NCBI GenBank assembly: GCA_934490165.1
Contig: CAKSTB010000009.1
Location: 43,252-107,251, forward strand
Reading direction: 5' to 3'
DNA: 64,000 nucleotides
Source: an uncultured Ruminiclostridium sp.
Lineage (GTDB): Bacteria > Bacillota > Clostridia > Oscillospirales > Ruminococcaceae
Under the pieces are notes generated by a model. The model saw only the letters and a program-made list of their open reading frames with translations, had not been told where the DNA came from and did not search any database. Positions 41,991 through 52,700 of this stretch are shown here, one piece after another (within the stretch, counting starts at the first letter, position 1; each line of letters starts with the position of its first letter). Position numbers and translations under genes: made by a program.

Positions 41991-43235
41991 TTATTCATTT
42001 TCGTAGAATACGAACTTAGATACGATAGCCACTATAATTGCAAGTGCTACTGCAACTATGAGGAAGTAGATCCAAGCCATCGCTGATGAAAGGCCGTATT
42101 TTAAGTTTCTCGACTGAGCAAGCACGATCTTCATTACGGCGTTCTCGGAATCGATAAATGTATCGATGACCGTGTATATCAAGTTCGCCAAAATCATCGG
42201 GCTTATCATCGGGAACGTGATCTTCCAGAAGAATTCCCATCCTGTTGCGCCTTCCATAGATGCCGCTTCCTTTGCGGAAGTAGGTATCTGCTGTAATGCG
42301 GCAAGGAATATCAGTATCTGAATACCGGCACTCCATAACAGGTTGAAGATGTCACTGGTGATCGTCTGTATCGTTGTTGTCAGCTGTTCGTTCAGGTTGT
42401 AGATACCTAAGAACTCAAGCAGCTCATCAACTAGGTCGGTCTGGAACAGTGCGCTGAACTGCTCACCGCTCGAAATACCGTTGTTTGAAATATCTCCTCG
42501 TATTACCGCAAGTACAGGACCTGTTGCAACGAGAACCGGCAGGAAGAATACCGCTCTTGCAAATGTTCTGCCTCTGAACTTCTGGTTAAGAAGAAGTGCG
42601 ATAAACAGTGAGAATATCATTACTACGATTACCTGAGGTACCATCGAACCGAGTGACTCGGTAAGCTTGGGGAGGTAATCCTGGTTCTTGAAGAGTGCCT
42701 CTTCATAGTTTCCGAAGTTGTTCCATTCGGTATAGATACCCGCTGAGGTCATTCCTCTCTGAGCCGCCTGCTCGGGTGTTGTTACGAGCTCGGTGTAGCA
42801 CAGTGAATACCATGCCGACTGGAATATCGGGATAAGGAACATATAGATAACGCCGACGATCCATATTGCTATGAAGCCGTAACCGTAAAGTCCCTTTTTC
42901 TTTTCGTAAGAAATACGTGATTTCTTGATCTCTTTCTGTACTCTGGGCTGTCTGCGGCGGATATCCACCTCTTCGCCCTCTACATTGAGTGCTGCTGCGG
43001 CAGCTGTCATATGAGCCGACTTCTGAACAACAGGTTCTGCTGTTCCGGCAGGCTCTTCGACGGAAGCGTCGACCGTTTCCTGCGCTGCTTCGGGCTCCGA
43101 TACTGTTGTATCGGCTACCGTTTCGGCAGGAGCAGCCTGTTCGGCTGCGGGTGCGTCATTAACGGGAGTTTCGGCGGCATCGGTCGTCTTCATTGCTTCA
43201 ATTTCTTCATTCGGGTTGAAATTCGAATTATTCAT
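41991..43235 (-). CDS. Sugar ABC transporter permease, MalF-like, pair B
   Basis: A 414-residue permease with six C-terminal helices and the EAA loop KEAASMEGATGWEFFWKITF. An acidic, Ala/Pro/Glu/Val-rich N-terminal extension of about 105 residues resembles that of its partner. A long periplasmic-side loop lies between the first and second helices. The ATG overlaps the DUF5696 stop by 8 nt (ATGAATAA). Confidence 0.9.
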   Translation of the reverse strand: MNNSNFNPNEEIEAMKTTDAAETPVNDAPAAEQAAPAETVADTTVSEPEAAQETVDASVEEPAGTAEPVVQKSAHMTAAAAALNVEGEEVDIRRRQPRVQKEIKKSRISYEKKKGLYGYGFIAIWIVGVIYMFLIPIFQSAWYSLCYTELVTTPEQAAQRGMTSAGIYTEWNNFGNYEEALFKNQDYLPKLTESLGSMVPQVIVVMIFSLFIALLLNQKFRGRTFARAVFFLPVLVATGPVLAVIRGDISNNGISSGEQFSALFQTDLVDELLEFLGIYNLNEQLTTTIQTITSDIFNLLWSAGIQILIFLAALQQIPTSAKEAASMEGATGWEFFWKITFPMISPMILANLIYTVIDTFIDSENAVMKIVLAQSRNLKYGLSSAMAWIYFLIVAVALAIIVAIVSKFVFYENE

Positions 43236-45588
43236 CTGTTTCTCCCTTCAGTCCATATTGTGCAAGATCGATGTCCTTGCCGTTGACGGTGAGAGTCATT
43301 TCTCTTGTGTTTACCTTGATCGTCTTACCGCCGTCAAACTCGGTTTCAAGCTCATCTCCGGAAATTCTTGTGTAGTTTGTGATGTGGAGATTAGCAAAGT
43401 CCTTAAGCTCATCCTGATAGAGCTTGTATACCTTAGCCGAAGGTTCGAGCCAGCCCTTGTAATTTGAGTAGAAGAGCGTCTCGTAATCACTGTCTGTGAA
43501 GTCGTTGGGGTCAGCATACATCATATCATAGTGAACAGGTGTTGCTGTGAGAAGTGCGAGCATGATAGTATCATCTGCGTTGGCACTTGCGTTAACTGCC
43601 TTTGTTGTGTAAGGCAGATAACCGTGGATAACGATCTCATAGAACGGAATGTCGTAGTCGAACAGGTCAAAGTTGCTTGATGTTACCGGTACGTCAGTGA
43701 GGTAGTCAACATAAGGAAGCGCATAAGCGTTTGCGCCGCTTGCAAGAAGCGTGAAGCCTGCGTCCTTGAACTGCTTGTAACCGTCAACGAGCATATTCAT
43801 TGCGTCGTTTCTGGAGTAGTTCTCGCGGCTGAAGTCACTGTAAAGTAACGTTGTAGCATCGCTGAGGCTGATAGTCTTGATACCCTCGTTTGAGAACGAG
43901 CTTATCAGCTTCTTGTAAAGGTCAGGCCAGTAGTAAGGTGACAGTGTCGTCTTAGTTACAAGTCTTACCTGATTCGGGATACCGAATGCTATATCCCAGT
44001 TGTTTGTAGTAGCGTAAGCCTTTGTGGTAGCCTTACAAGCGTTGAGCGTGTAGCTGTAGCCGTTACCGCTGTCCTTCATGTAAGTAATACCTGCGCTTGC
44101 GAAGAGCTTACCGTTTATGCCGTTTACATACTCTGCAAGAGTTGTATAGGCATTCTTGCCGCCGAGCGTACCTGCATAGTTTACATCGGCAGTGATAAGA
44201 CCCTTGATGCCGGCACCGTTGAAGTCGTTGTAGTTTGCAACGATATCGTCAACGCCGAGCTCGTTTAACTGCTTGATAATATCCTGTGCCTGCTCATATG
44301 TGGTAGCGGGAGTTTCTAGATTAACAGGGAAGCCTGCAATCGACTGAGCCTTCACCGTACCGCCGTACAGGTCGAGATAGTAGCTGTTTGTGATATTATC
44401 TGTCTTGTCTGTGAAGCCCTTTTCTTCTATCATGTAGTTTCTGTATGCTTCAGCAACATCTACATAAGAAAGGTCGTCACCGGCGAGAGGATAGAAGCCT
44501 ACTGTAAGGTTGGGCTGATTTACCTTGCCCTGCTCGTAAACTGTAAGCTTACGAGTACCCATATAGTAAGTATCCTCTGCTCTTACCTTGAACTCGAACC
44601 ATACGTTGTTGTATGATGTTGAGTTCTGACCGCTTACTGTTGCATTTACGGATGCGCAGGTGTCGCCTGACTCAGCAATAGCCATATAGCCGTGCTTTGT
44701 CTTTTCGCCGTTAGTAACAGCACCTATAACAGGAAGGTAAACCTGCTCTGTCTTAGACGGTCTTGTAAGTAAGCCTACCGATGTGTCAAGTCCGTATACA
44801 TCGTTGCTGTACGCCTGAGCGTTTATACGCTGGTTGTTGTAATTGATAACAGCGCCTGAACCGTCAGGTACTACCATGTAGCCCTCGTCCTCCATGCCTG
44901 CCGCATTGAAGAACTGTAAAAGGCCGATATCAAGAAGTACAAGACCCTTTGAGTCTGTAGCTTCCTGTTCCTTTATTTCGGAAGAAATAATCGAAACATT
45001 TACATTGTCCTTTTCAAGCGTGATCGTCATCGGAATTTCCGCTTCGATCTTACCTATCCTATAAATGATCTTTACACCGTTTTCGATTTCCTGGATATCA
45101 AAATCACCGGACTTTATCGAACCGTCGTAAACATTCATTCTCTGGCTTGTATGTGTTGATACATCGCCGTATACGATATAGAAAGGCGACTGCATATTCT
45201 TTTTCTGAGCAGTCTTGGCGTTTTCATCCTTGTCTGCATTCAGAGGAGTTGCCCACCATACATAGCTGTCGCTCTTTGACTGTAATGCAAAGTTTGTTGT
45301 TTCCTCGTTGAGATAAAGCTTGTAGCTGTCGTTCTCGGCAATTACCTTCATCTCAGCAAGACCTTCAGCGTCTGTTCTGGGCTTCTTCTTGTCGTCCTTA
45401 TCGTTTTTCTTATCCGACTTATCTTCCTTATCCTCGGAAGAATTATCGTCTGTTGCTGTCTGCTCTGTCTGTGAAGTTCCGTCGTCTGCTGCGGGCTGTT
45501 CGTCAGACCATGCTACAACAGAGCTCATTGATACGAGCATTGCGGCTGTGAGCAGAACTGCGAGTATCTTTTTTCTGATTTTAACCAT
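43228..45588 (-). CDS. Secreted DUF5696-family protein
   Basis: A 786-residue exported protein. A signal peptide (about 1-28, LTAAMLVSMSSVVAWSDE) is followed by a charged Asp/Lys/Ser linker with a KKNDKDDKKK run, then a large domain of the DUF5696 type containing GYMVVPDGSGAVINYNNQ and AEAYRNYMIEEKG. The second half looks like a TIM-barrel-type glycoside hydrolase fold, but no catalytic pair was identified. It is translationally coupled to the permease pair below and follows the YIP1 gene, which ties it to the same transport machine. A carbohydrate-active or binding role is inferred. Confidence 0.8.
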   Translation of the reverse strand: MVKIRKKILAVLLTAAMLVSMSSVVAWSDEQPAADDGTSQTEQTATDDNSSEDKEDKSDKKNDKDDKKKPRTDAEGLAEMKVIAENDSYKLYLNEETTNFALQSKSDSYVWWATPLNADKDENAKTAQKKNMQSPFYIVYGDVSTHTSQRMNVYDGSIKSGDFDIQEIENGVKIIYRIGKIEAEIPMTITLEKDNVNVSIISSEIKEQEATDSKGLVLLDIGLLQFFNAAGMEDEGYMVVPDGSGAVINYNNQRINAQAYSNDVYGLDTSVGLLTRPSKTEQVYLPVIGAVTNGEKTKHGYMAIAESGDTCASVNATVSGQNSTSYNNVWFEFKVRAEDTYYMGTRKLTVYEQGKVNQPNLTVGFYPLAGDDLSYVDVAEAYRNYMIEEKGFTDKTDNITNSYYLDLYGGTVKAQSIAGFPVNLETPATTYEQAQDIIKQLNELGVDDIVANYNDFNGAGIKGLITADVNYAGTLGGKNAYTTLAEYVNGINGKLFASAGITYMKDSGNGYSYTLNACKATTKAYATTNNWDIAFGIPNQVRLVTKTTLSPYYWPDLYKKLISSFSNEGIKTISLSDATTLLYSDFSRENYSRNDAMNMLVDGYKQFKDAGFTLLASGANAYALPYVDYLTDVPVTSSNFDLFDYDIPFYEIVIHGYLPYTTKAVNASANADDTIMLALLTATPVHYDMMYADPNDFTDSDYETLFYSNYKGWLEPSAKVYKLYQDELKDFANLHITNYTRISGDELETEFDGGKTIKVNTREMTLTVNGKDIDLAQYGLKGETDE

Positions 45589-45607
45589 TTTTCTGTCGCA
45601 CCTCCGC

Positions 45608-46246
45608 TTACAAACTGAATCGATACATCAGCTCGGTATAGATTGAAAAACCGAAGATGTAAACCTGCTGGAACAAGCTGAGCAGAAGCACAAGCAGGAA
45701 CAGTATAACTACCATTGCCGCAACTGTGAATATCATAGCAAGAAGAGTCTTGGGTACTGAGTACTGATGTACGGTCTTGATACCGGATATCATCAGAACT
45801 ACGCTCCACAGTATACCGAGATACTGGAAGAATACGATGAAAGCACCTTCGCTCCTGAGCAGTACATTACTTGCGAGAATTACAACTATCTGAGTGATGA
45901 GGTAGGGAACCAGTGCATAAGCACTGACACTTGTGATTGCTTTTATTGAACCTTCGCCGTCAAACAAGGTACACAGCGACCAGTTACCGATTACCCATGT
46001 GAAGAACAGGATAATTGTCTGAACAAGAAGCGGTACTATGTTGAATATCTTGACGTAGTTCGTATTGAACAGGAAGCCTGTCATAACTTGCTGGCAGACC
46101 GTTATAAGGAAGAAGCAAAGTACGATAACCATCGAAACCTTTGTGTTGTAAGCTTTCTTCCAACGCAGATCTTCAAATCCTTCAAAAGGATGTCTTGCAA
46201 CGTAAAACGGCCATTTCCAAGCGGGCATATCTAAATCAAATCTCAT
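45608..46246 (-). CDS. YIP1-family membrane protein
   Basis: A 212-residue protein with five hydrophobic segments in the Yip1 arrangement. The start DMPAWKWPFYVARHPFEGFE is a cytoplasmic motif often seen before YIP1 domains in Firmicutes, and ALVPYLITQIVVILAS is the conserved central helix. The stop/start junction with the NHL gene upstream overlaps by one nucleotide. GGGAGGTAGTAAATA precedes the ATG. Its function in bacteria is unknown. Confidence 0.82.
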   Translation of the reverse strand: MRFDLDMPAWKWPFYVARHPFEGFEDLRWKKAYNTKVSMVIVLCFFLITVCQQVMTGFLFNTNYVKIFNIVPLLVQTIILFFTWVIGNWSLCTLFDGEGSIKAITSVSAYALVPYLITQIVVILASNVLLRSEGAFIVFFQYLGILWSVVLMISGIKTVHQYSVPKTLLAMIFTVAAMVVILFLLVLLLSLFQQVYIFGFSIYTELMYRFSL

Positions 46247-47841
46247 TATTTACTACCTCCCGCTTTTTTTGCTTTTAAACGTTTTCTTACCTTGCTGAGA
46301 ACAACAAGCGCAACTATTATTACAAGAACTATTATCATAAAGATATTGAAGTTATCTCTTATGAACTGCATTCTGTACTGTTTGAACGCTCTGTTGTAAC
46401 CGGCTCTGCTGTTACGGTAGAAGTACTCCATAGCCTGTTCGTAGTTACCCTGCGAAAGCTCTGAGTTACCAAGACCGATATACGCGAACCAATAGTTGCT
46501 GTCGCGTGTCAGGACCTCCTGCCACGGACCGCTTGCTTCTTCGTACTTACCGAGGTTGTAAAGTCCCATTGCTTCGTGAACAATGTCGCCGAACTCTGTA
46601 CGCTTGAATGTCGTAATTGAGTTCTTACGGCTGTCAAGTACATATACAACGCTGTTGTAAGCCTCAATCGCGGTTACGTTTGTGAACAGACCCTTCTGGT
46701 TGCCCTTGCCGCCGTAGATGAACAGCAGGTCGCATTCGTCTGTGTACTCAAATATACGTCCGTTTGCGTAGTCGAGAAGTCTTATTGTACCTGTTTCGTC
46801 AACGTCAACGTCTGTGATCTGAGAACCGTATGTCTGGTTCTTATAATAGTAAGAAGCCATATCGCCGTATGTGTAATCCGAGAAGCCGAGGTTTATCAGA
46901 ATGTTTTCACCGGCGGGGTTCATCTTCTTGAAGATATCTGTAGTAGCACTCTTTGATGCCGTTACAGTGTAGATAAAGCCTTCGTCGTCGATATCGAAGT
47001 TGTTGAACTCCATAGGAACTGCCTGAATGAATGCTGCGGCAGCCTCACGCGAGAGGATCGTTCTCCAGAACTTGTTTGCGATAGCCTGCGCTGTCTGTTC
47101 AACACGGTTAGCGCCGAAGAAGTTACTGAACGAACCGTCGGGTGCGAACATTACCGCACCGTCTGTAATTGACAGAATGTTTACATATACGTTGCCGGCA
47201 ACGTCAACTACGACCTTGTTGGGCTGGAATGTAACATCTGCGTCATAAAACTCTGCGGCAGGTCTTTCGAATATCTGGAACACCGTACCGTCCGCATAGA
47301 CACCGAGTACACGGCTGTTGTCATAGTCAGCAATGTAGATCATTGTCGACTCATTTTCGTTTTCCGCATCATCAACGTGTCTTACAAAAATACCGTGAGG
47401 GTTCTTCAGAGTTTCGTATTTCTTTGTTTCGGGGTTATAGAAGTAATCCATAACCTGGAATGTTCTTGAGTAGTTTACATCGGTAACGAGTATTCTGTTG
47501 TTGCCCGAGTCAACTATGTACAGGCTCTGTGTTTCGCGGTCAACGAACAGATCCTGAGGCTCTTTGAGCTCGCCGATAGTGATTTCTTTTGTCACTTCAC
47601 TGCCTGTCTGATCGGATATTTCCTTCAGCTGGGCATCGGTGTTATATCTTGTGCCGGATCCGAAATCAAGACCTGTTACAACTCGGTCAACGACATATCC
47701 GGTCTGTGACGGAACAGGATCGCCCCACCAGTCGTAGTTATAACCTTCATACGGCTGATCGGCAAACGCTGAACTGCACAGCATGGAAACCGCCATAATA
47801 GCCGAAACGGCTGACGCGGCGATTTTCTTCATGTTTGGCAC
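46246..47841 (-). CDS. NHL-repeat protein with TPR and C-terminal anchor
   Basis: A 531-residue exported protein. A signal peptide (MKKIAASAVSAIMAVSMLCS) is followed by NHL beta-propeller repeats (LKEPQDLFVDRETQSLYIVD, NNRILVTD, IYIADYDNSRVLGVY, AIEAYNSVVYVLDSRKNSI). TPR-type helices (YNLGKYEEASGPWQEVLTRD, ELSQGNYEQAMEYFYRN) then precede a C-terminal TM helix and Lys-rich tail. The propeller and TPRs thus face outward, anchored by the last helix. GTG at 47841 is favoured since AAAGG lies 9 nt before it; ATG at 47850 or 47832 are alternatives. A docking scaffold for the transporter is a guess. Confidence 0.82.
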   Translation of the reverse strand: MPNMKKIAASAVSAIMAVSMLCSSAFADQPYEGYNYDWWGDPVPSQTGYVVDRVVTGLDFGSGTRYNTDAQLKEISDQTGSEVTKEITIGELKEPQDLFVDRETQSLYIVDSGNNRILVTDVNYSRTFQVMDYFYNPETKKYETLKNPHGIFVRHVDDAENENESTMIYIADYDNSRVLGVYADGTVFQIFERPAAEFYDADVTFQPNKVVVDVAGNVYVNILSITDGAVMFAPDGSFSNFFGANRVEQTAQAIANKFWRTILSREAAAAFIQAVPMEFNNFDIDDEGFIYTVTASKSATTDIFKKMNPAGENILINLGFSDYTYGDMASYYYKNQTYGSQITDVDVDETGTIRLLDYANGRIFEYTDECDLLFIYGGKGNQKGLFTNVTAIEAYNSVVYVLDSRKNSITTFKRTEFGDIVHEAMGLYNLGKYEEASGPWQEVLTRDSNYWFAYIGLGNSELSQGNYEQAMEYFYRNSRAGYNRAFKQYRMQFIRDNFNIFMIIVLVIIVALVVLSKVRKRLKAKKAGGSK

Positions 47842-47875
47842 TAAAATCATCCTTTCTGTATAATTTAATATTAGA

Positions 47876-48739
47876 TCAGTCTTTCAGACCGCTGGTAGCC
47901 ATAGTTTCCATAACGCTGCTCTGGCAGAATACGAATACTATGATAGGCGGCAGCATTGTGATAACAACTGCGGCTGCGGCAACACCCGCACGGGCGATAC
48001 CTGCTGCACTTATCTGCTGCATAACGGTCGGAATGGGTTTTAATGCCTCATTATAAATGAATGAATAACCTGTGATCTGCCATGCGCCCTGGAAAGCGAA
48101 TATCAGAAGTGTCAGCCAAGCGGGTTTTACGTTCGGCATTACTATCTGCCAGCAGATTCTTATGTGGCTTGCGCCGTCGAGCTTTGCTGCTTCTATCATA
48201 CTGTCGGGCAGCTGACCCATGAACTGTCGCATAAGGAACAGACCCATAGGAGTTGCGATGTACGGCAGAATGATCGCAAAGTATGTATCGATCATGCCGA
48301 GTGTTGCCATTACCATGTACTGCATGATGTAGAGTACGGTAGATGTGAACAGAAGGGCAATTTCGATAATCTTATTGAGCGCCTTCGCACCGGGGAATGC
48401 AACCTTTGAAAGTGCATATGCCGCAGATGATGAGAAGAGTAGCTGTGCAACTGTAACTACTACAGCTACGAATACTGAGTTGAAAACGTATCTTGAGAAC
48501 GGTACCCACATATTGGACGCCGTTGCAAGCAGATCAGCAAAGTTCTGATCCGTGATGTTCTGTACATACATTCTGGGCGGGAAAAGGAACAGTTCCTCAA
48601 CCGGCTTCAATGACTGTATGATCGACAGATAGATGGGGAAGAGCATGAACAGACCAAGCAGAACGAGCACTACAAATATGAAAATGTCGCCGCCGAGAGA
48701 ACCGCCATATCTTTTTCTTCTCCTCTTAGTTATCTTCAT
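47876..48739 (-). CDS. Sugar ABC transporter permease, MalG-like, pair A
   Basis: A 287-residue CUT1 permease with six helices and the EAA loop IEAAKLDGASHIRICWQIVM. It has no long N-terminal extension, unlike pair B. It ends QSSVMETMATSGLKD, typical of the MalG side. AAGGAAGGTAG precedes the ATG. It lies 46 bp after its MalF-like partner. Confidence 0.92.
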   Translation of the reverse strand: MKITKRRRKRYGGSLGGDIFIFVVLVLLGLFMLFPIYLSIIQSLKPVEELFLFPPRMYVQNITDQNFADLLATASNMWVPFSRYVFNSVFVAVVVTVAQLLFSSSAAYALSKVAFPGAKALNKIIEIALLFTSTVLYIMQYMVMATLGMIDTYFAIILPYIATPMGLFLMRQFMGQLPDSMIEAAKLDGASHIRICWQIVMPNVKPAWLTLLIFAFQGAWQITGYSFIYNEALKPIPTVMQQISAAGIARAGVAAAAVVITMLPPIIVFVFCQSSVMETMATSGLKD

Positions 48740-48785
48740 AACTACCTTCCTTTCTTAGAGAGAAATACATAATGTGATCCTCCGA

Positions 48786-49721
48786 TTAGTCAAGATACTT
48801 GCCGAGGAGCTTTTTGATGCCCCAGTTGGCAAGAAGCATTACTACGAACAGTACGAAACATATTGCTGATGAGTAACCCATCTCGTAACGTATTGAACCG
48901 TAGTCGAAAGCGTGCGTCATGATCGTGTGTGCCGCATAGTCTGTTGAAGGGAATGCGGTAAGGAAACGACCTACATCACCTGCTGTGAAGGAAGCGGTGA
49001 TCTGCATAACTGCCGCGAACAGCAGCTGAGGTCCCATTGCAGGTACCGTAACGAGCAGGAGCTGCTGTGTACGGTTCTTGATACCTTCGATAGCGCCCGC
49101 TTCGTATCTGTCCTTCGGGATACCCTGAAGACCTGCACGAAGAGCAAGGAAGCCTGCACCCAGTGACATCCACAGCTGAACCACGATAACAACACCCATG
49201 ATGTAGTTAGCGTCTGTCAGCCACTGACGTGCACTGTTGATGATGCCGAGGTCAAGCAGATAAGAGTTTGCTATACCGTATGTATCACCTGAGAAGATGA
49301 GCTGCCATGTGGTATAGATGTTACCTGCCAGAGTAGGCGCATAGAAAATGAATGTGAATATAGTCTTTAATGCTCTGGGCATTTCGTTGATAAGCCACGC
49401 AAGTATAAAGCACATGATATAGCTTAACGGGCCTGTGATAATTGCGAAAACAAGTGTGTTCTGTATCGCCTTTAAGAAGACTTCGTCTTCGAGTATCAGC
49501 GAATAGAAATTGCTGAGTCCCACGAACTGGGGGAACTGTACCATGTTGAAGTTCGTAAAGCCCATAGGCAACGACAGCAACACCGGTATGATCGTAAAGA
49601 TCGTGAAGAGAATGAAGTAAGGAGCGAGCAGTATGTAAACGCTACCGTTTTTCTTCATCTCTCGCAGTGTATATCTGACTTTACTGTCTTCAATATACTG
49701 CGTCTTTTCCTTAGTTAACAA
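48786..49721 (-). CDS. Sugar ABC transporter permease, MalF-like, pair A
   Basis: A 311-residue CUT1 permease with six helices; the EAA loop is a divergent YEAGAIEGIKNRTQQLLLVT. The start is TTG with GGAGG 8 nt before it. It follows the solute-binding protein gene by 65 bp, as in classic sugar importers. Confidence 0.92.
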   Translation of the reverse strand: MLTKEKTQYIEDSKVRYTLREMKKNGSVYILLAPYFILFTIFTIIPVLLSLPMGFTNFNMVQFPQFVGLSNFYSLILEDEVFLKAIQNTLVFAIITGPLSYIMCFILAWLINEMPRALKTIFTFIFYAPTLAGNIYTTWQLIFSGDTYGIANSYLLDLGIINSARQWLTDANYIMGVVIVVQLWMSLGAGFLALRAGLQGIPKDRYEAGAIEGIKNRTQQLLLVTVPAMGPQLLFAAVMQITASFTAGDVGRFLTAFPSTDYAAHTIMTHAFDYGSIRYEMGYSSAICFVLFVVMLLANWGIKKLLGKYLD

Positions 49722-49786
49722 ACCGATAACCTCCTCTATAATTCAGCAAAGCTAGTGAGGGCGAAAGCCCTCACGGCTTTTCAGGA

Positions 49787-52700
49787 TCAATTTTTAATGC
49801 TGGATAATTCCTGATACTTTCTTACGATCTCAGACTTTATCTGATCGTTGTAGCTCATAAGAGTGTATCTCGGGTTACCTGCATCGTTAACAACCATTCT
49901 GAATGCGTTGTTGATATGTCTTGTAACTGCATAAGATGCGGGAATGATCGGTACTTCCTTAAGGTAGCTCTGCTGAGCCGAGATCTTCTCGTACTCTGCC
50001 GTTGACCAGGGGAGCTGTTCAAGAGCTTCTACGTTTGCTGTATCAAAACGTCCCATGGGTCCCATAAGAGCTTCGATCTGCTTACCGTAGTCAACCTGAA
50101 TTTCTGTGCTTGTGAACCACTTTACGAAGTCCCAAGCGGCCGCCTGATTGGAAACCTTATTGAATATTACCGCACCGCTTCCTGCTGAGTTTGCAGCGTG
50201 GTTGATTGTTCCGTCAGCCTGCTTTGTTCCGGGTACCAGTGTGAAGTCCCACAGACCCTTGATCTCGGGAGCTGCTACAGACAGCTGGTTGTAGAATGTA
50301 TAAGGCTGGATAACGAGGGGCATCTCACCGGTTCTGAAACGTGAGAATGCGTCGAATGTCTGGTCAAAGCTGAATACCGTGTAGAACTTTGTCCACTGCT
50401 CAAATACTCTTATAGAATCCTGAGTCATAAAGTTCGTGAGGTTCAGATCCTTGATATCAGATGTCTTTATACTATTATAATCTGTTGAATAAAGGTCTTC
50501 GTTGTAGATGTCCTGTCCGGTCTGGAGCATCAGCATGATAAATGTGTTACCGGAGTCGAACGTATTTGACGAAATGTTCTGAGGAAGTATCAGACCAACG
50601 TCGAGGTACTTTCTCTGTAATGTCGGGAGCATATCTGTGAGCTCTGCCCATGTTTCGGGAGGATTCTCAAAGCCAAGCTCCTCAAGTACGTCTGTTCTGT
50701 AGAACAGCATCGGGAATGTCTGTGAAACGGGAAGTCCGTATACACCTGTCGATGTACCATCGTTGTATTCGTAAAGTGTCATTGCGTCTTCCGCAAATCT
50801 CTTTGTTACCGCTTCATAGTCCTTGAACTGTGTCATATCAACGAGCAGTCCTCTTGCGGCAAGCTGTATCGGGAAGTCGCCGCCGATAAAGAGGGCGATC
50901 TCAGGGCCCTTACCTGCAAGTGTTGCTTCGAGTACCGAACCCTGAACGAGGTTGATAGAAGCCTGTGTGCCGTTGTAGTCGGGGTTTGAGTTGAACTTGT
51001 TATCAACAAGATTCTTAACAACTGTTGCCTGGTCACGCGCAAGTGATACCCATACATCAAGTGATGTTGCGCTTGCGTCTGAAAGGTTCGTGTAATCTTC
51101 AAAGAACGAACCGATAAATGCGTTGAAGCCGAATGCAAGCTCGCTGAAGAAGTTTCCGTAAGGAGAAGCAAAGTCCTCGTGACAGGTTGCTATCTCTATG
51201 TAGTCAAGCTCAAGAGGCTGACCGCGATAGTCACGCATCCATGCGGATACCGATGAGATGCTGTCCTTGATGCTGCTTGCCATTACAGGGATATCTTCAG
51301 GCTTGTTGATACATCTTTCGAGGTAGATACACATCGTTTCAAGTGCGGCCGCCTCAGAACCCTTCTTTGTCAGGCTTTCAATACTTGCCTTCTCAGCACG
51401 CAGAGAATCAACTATTCTCCTGAATGCGTCCTGAATGCCGGGTATCTTCTTTTCTACGAAGTAATCCTTGAATTCATCAGGGTCAGGACCTGTGATCATA
51501 AGTATTCTTCTGTAGTACTGGTTGAGCTCAAGCACGAGGTCGTCGAGTCTTTGCATAACCTCGCCTATCGAACCGGGTATTGCTTCAAGCGTCAATGTGT
51601 GTTCCTCACCTGCCGTCAGGTAAACATACATATCGTTTCCTTCGGCATCCTGAGGAGTGAGGTTGTACCAATCCGGAGAGTAGATGAACTGTACATCGTC
51701 AAATTCCTTACATGGTACCTTACCGTCAATGTAAATCCTTCTGTTTGAGAAGAATCCACGCATCTGGTTCTGTCTTGACTTGAAGTTGAAACGGTAGTAA
51801 CCGTCATTTTCAACCTTGAAGTTGTAAGTGATCGCCTGTGTTGATTTGTTCCATGTTGCCTGACCGATAGTGTTGTAACGCTGTTTGGTCGGGTGGTTGG
51901 GGCTTGTCATATAAGTCGTTCTGTCGTAAGTAGCATATAAAGTCGATGCTGTCTTGTAGAGTGCTTCTTCTGCCTGTAAGAAGATGGTGTTTGTACCGAG
52001 CTCCTCGTTCTTTGATGAAAGAGCGGGTGTGTTCTGTTTCTGATCATCTGTAGGCTTGATCGAGTCATAGCTTACAAGCTCATCGTAATTCTTGAACGTA
52101 AACGAATGGAATACTCCGTAGGTTCTGATACCTTCAAGCGTAAGTGTGTGAGTACCCTTTTCAAGGTAGAAGTAGTAAGGCTCGTTGTAAAGACCTTCCT
52201 TATCCTTAATGGGATACTTTATCCAACAATCATAGGTTACCTGACCGGGACGAAGATCATTGTCCTTGTTGTCGCGGGTGATCTCTCCCTCGTCCTTCCA
52301 GTAACGGTCGAGTGTGAGATCCTGTGTAGCTGTGAAAGGATATTCTCCGTCGATCTTGAGTCCGATATCCAGTACCGTGTTCTTTGTTTCATTGCCCTCG
52401 ATAGGATAGTAGATAGCCTCGAGGTTGTAGATACCTGTCTCTTCAACGTTAAACTCATATGTAAGTGTGAGCTTGTCATTCTTCCACTTTATTGTGGAAT
52501 AATGATCCGTTTTGAGGTCGGTGTTTTCTGCGAGGAATGCCTTGAGTCCGTTGTAGCCGTCACCCGACTTTTCCTTGATCTCTTCGACCGAGGGAATGAT
52601 CTGTGCAGCTTCTTCGGCTGTCATGGAAGATGCACCGCTGTTTACAAAGGCTGTGCCGTCTATCGTACCTTCCTTGTAGTCGGTAGCATAGATGGTGATC

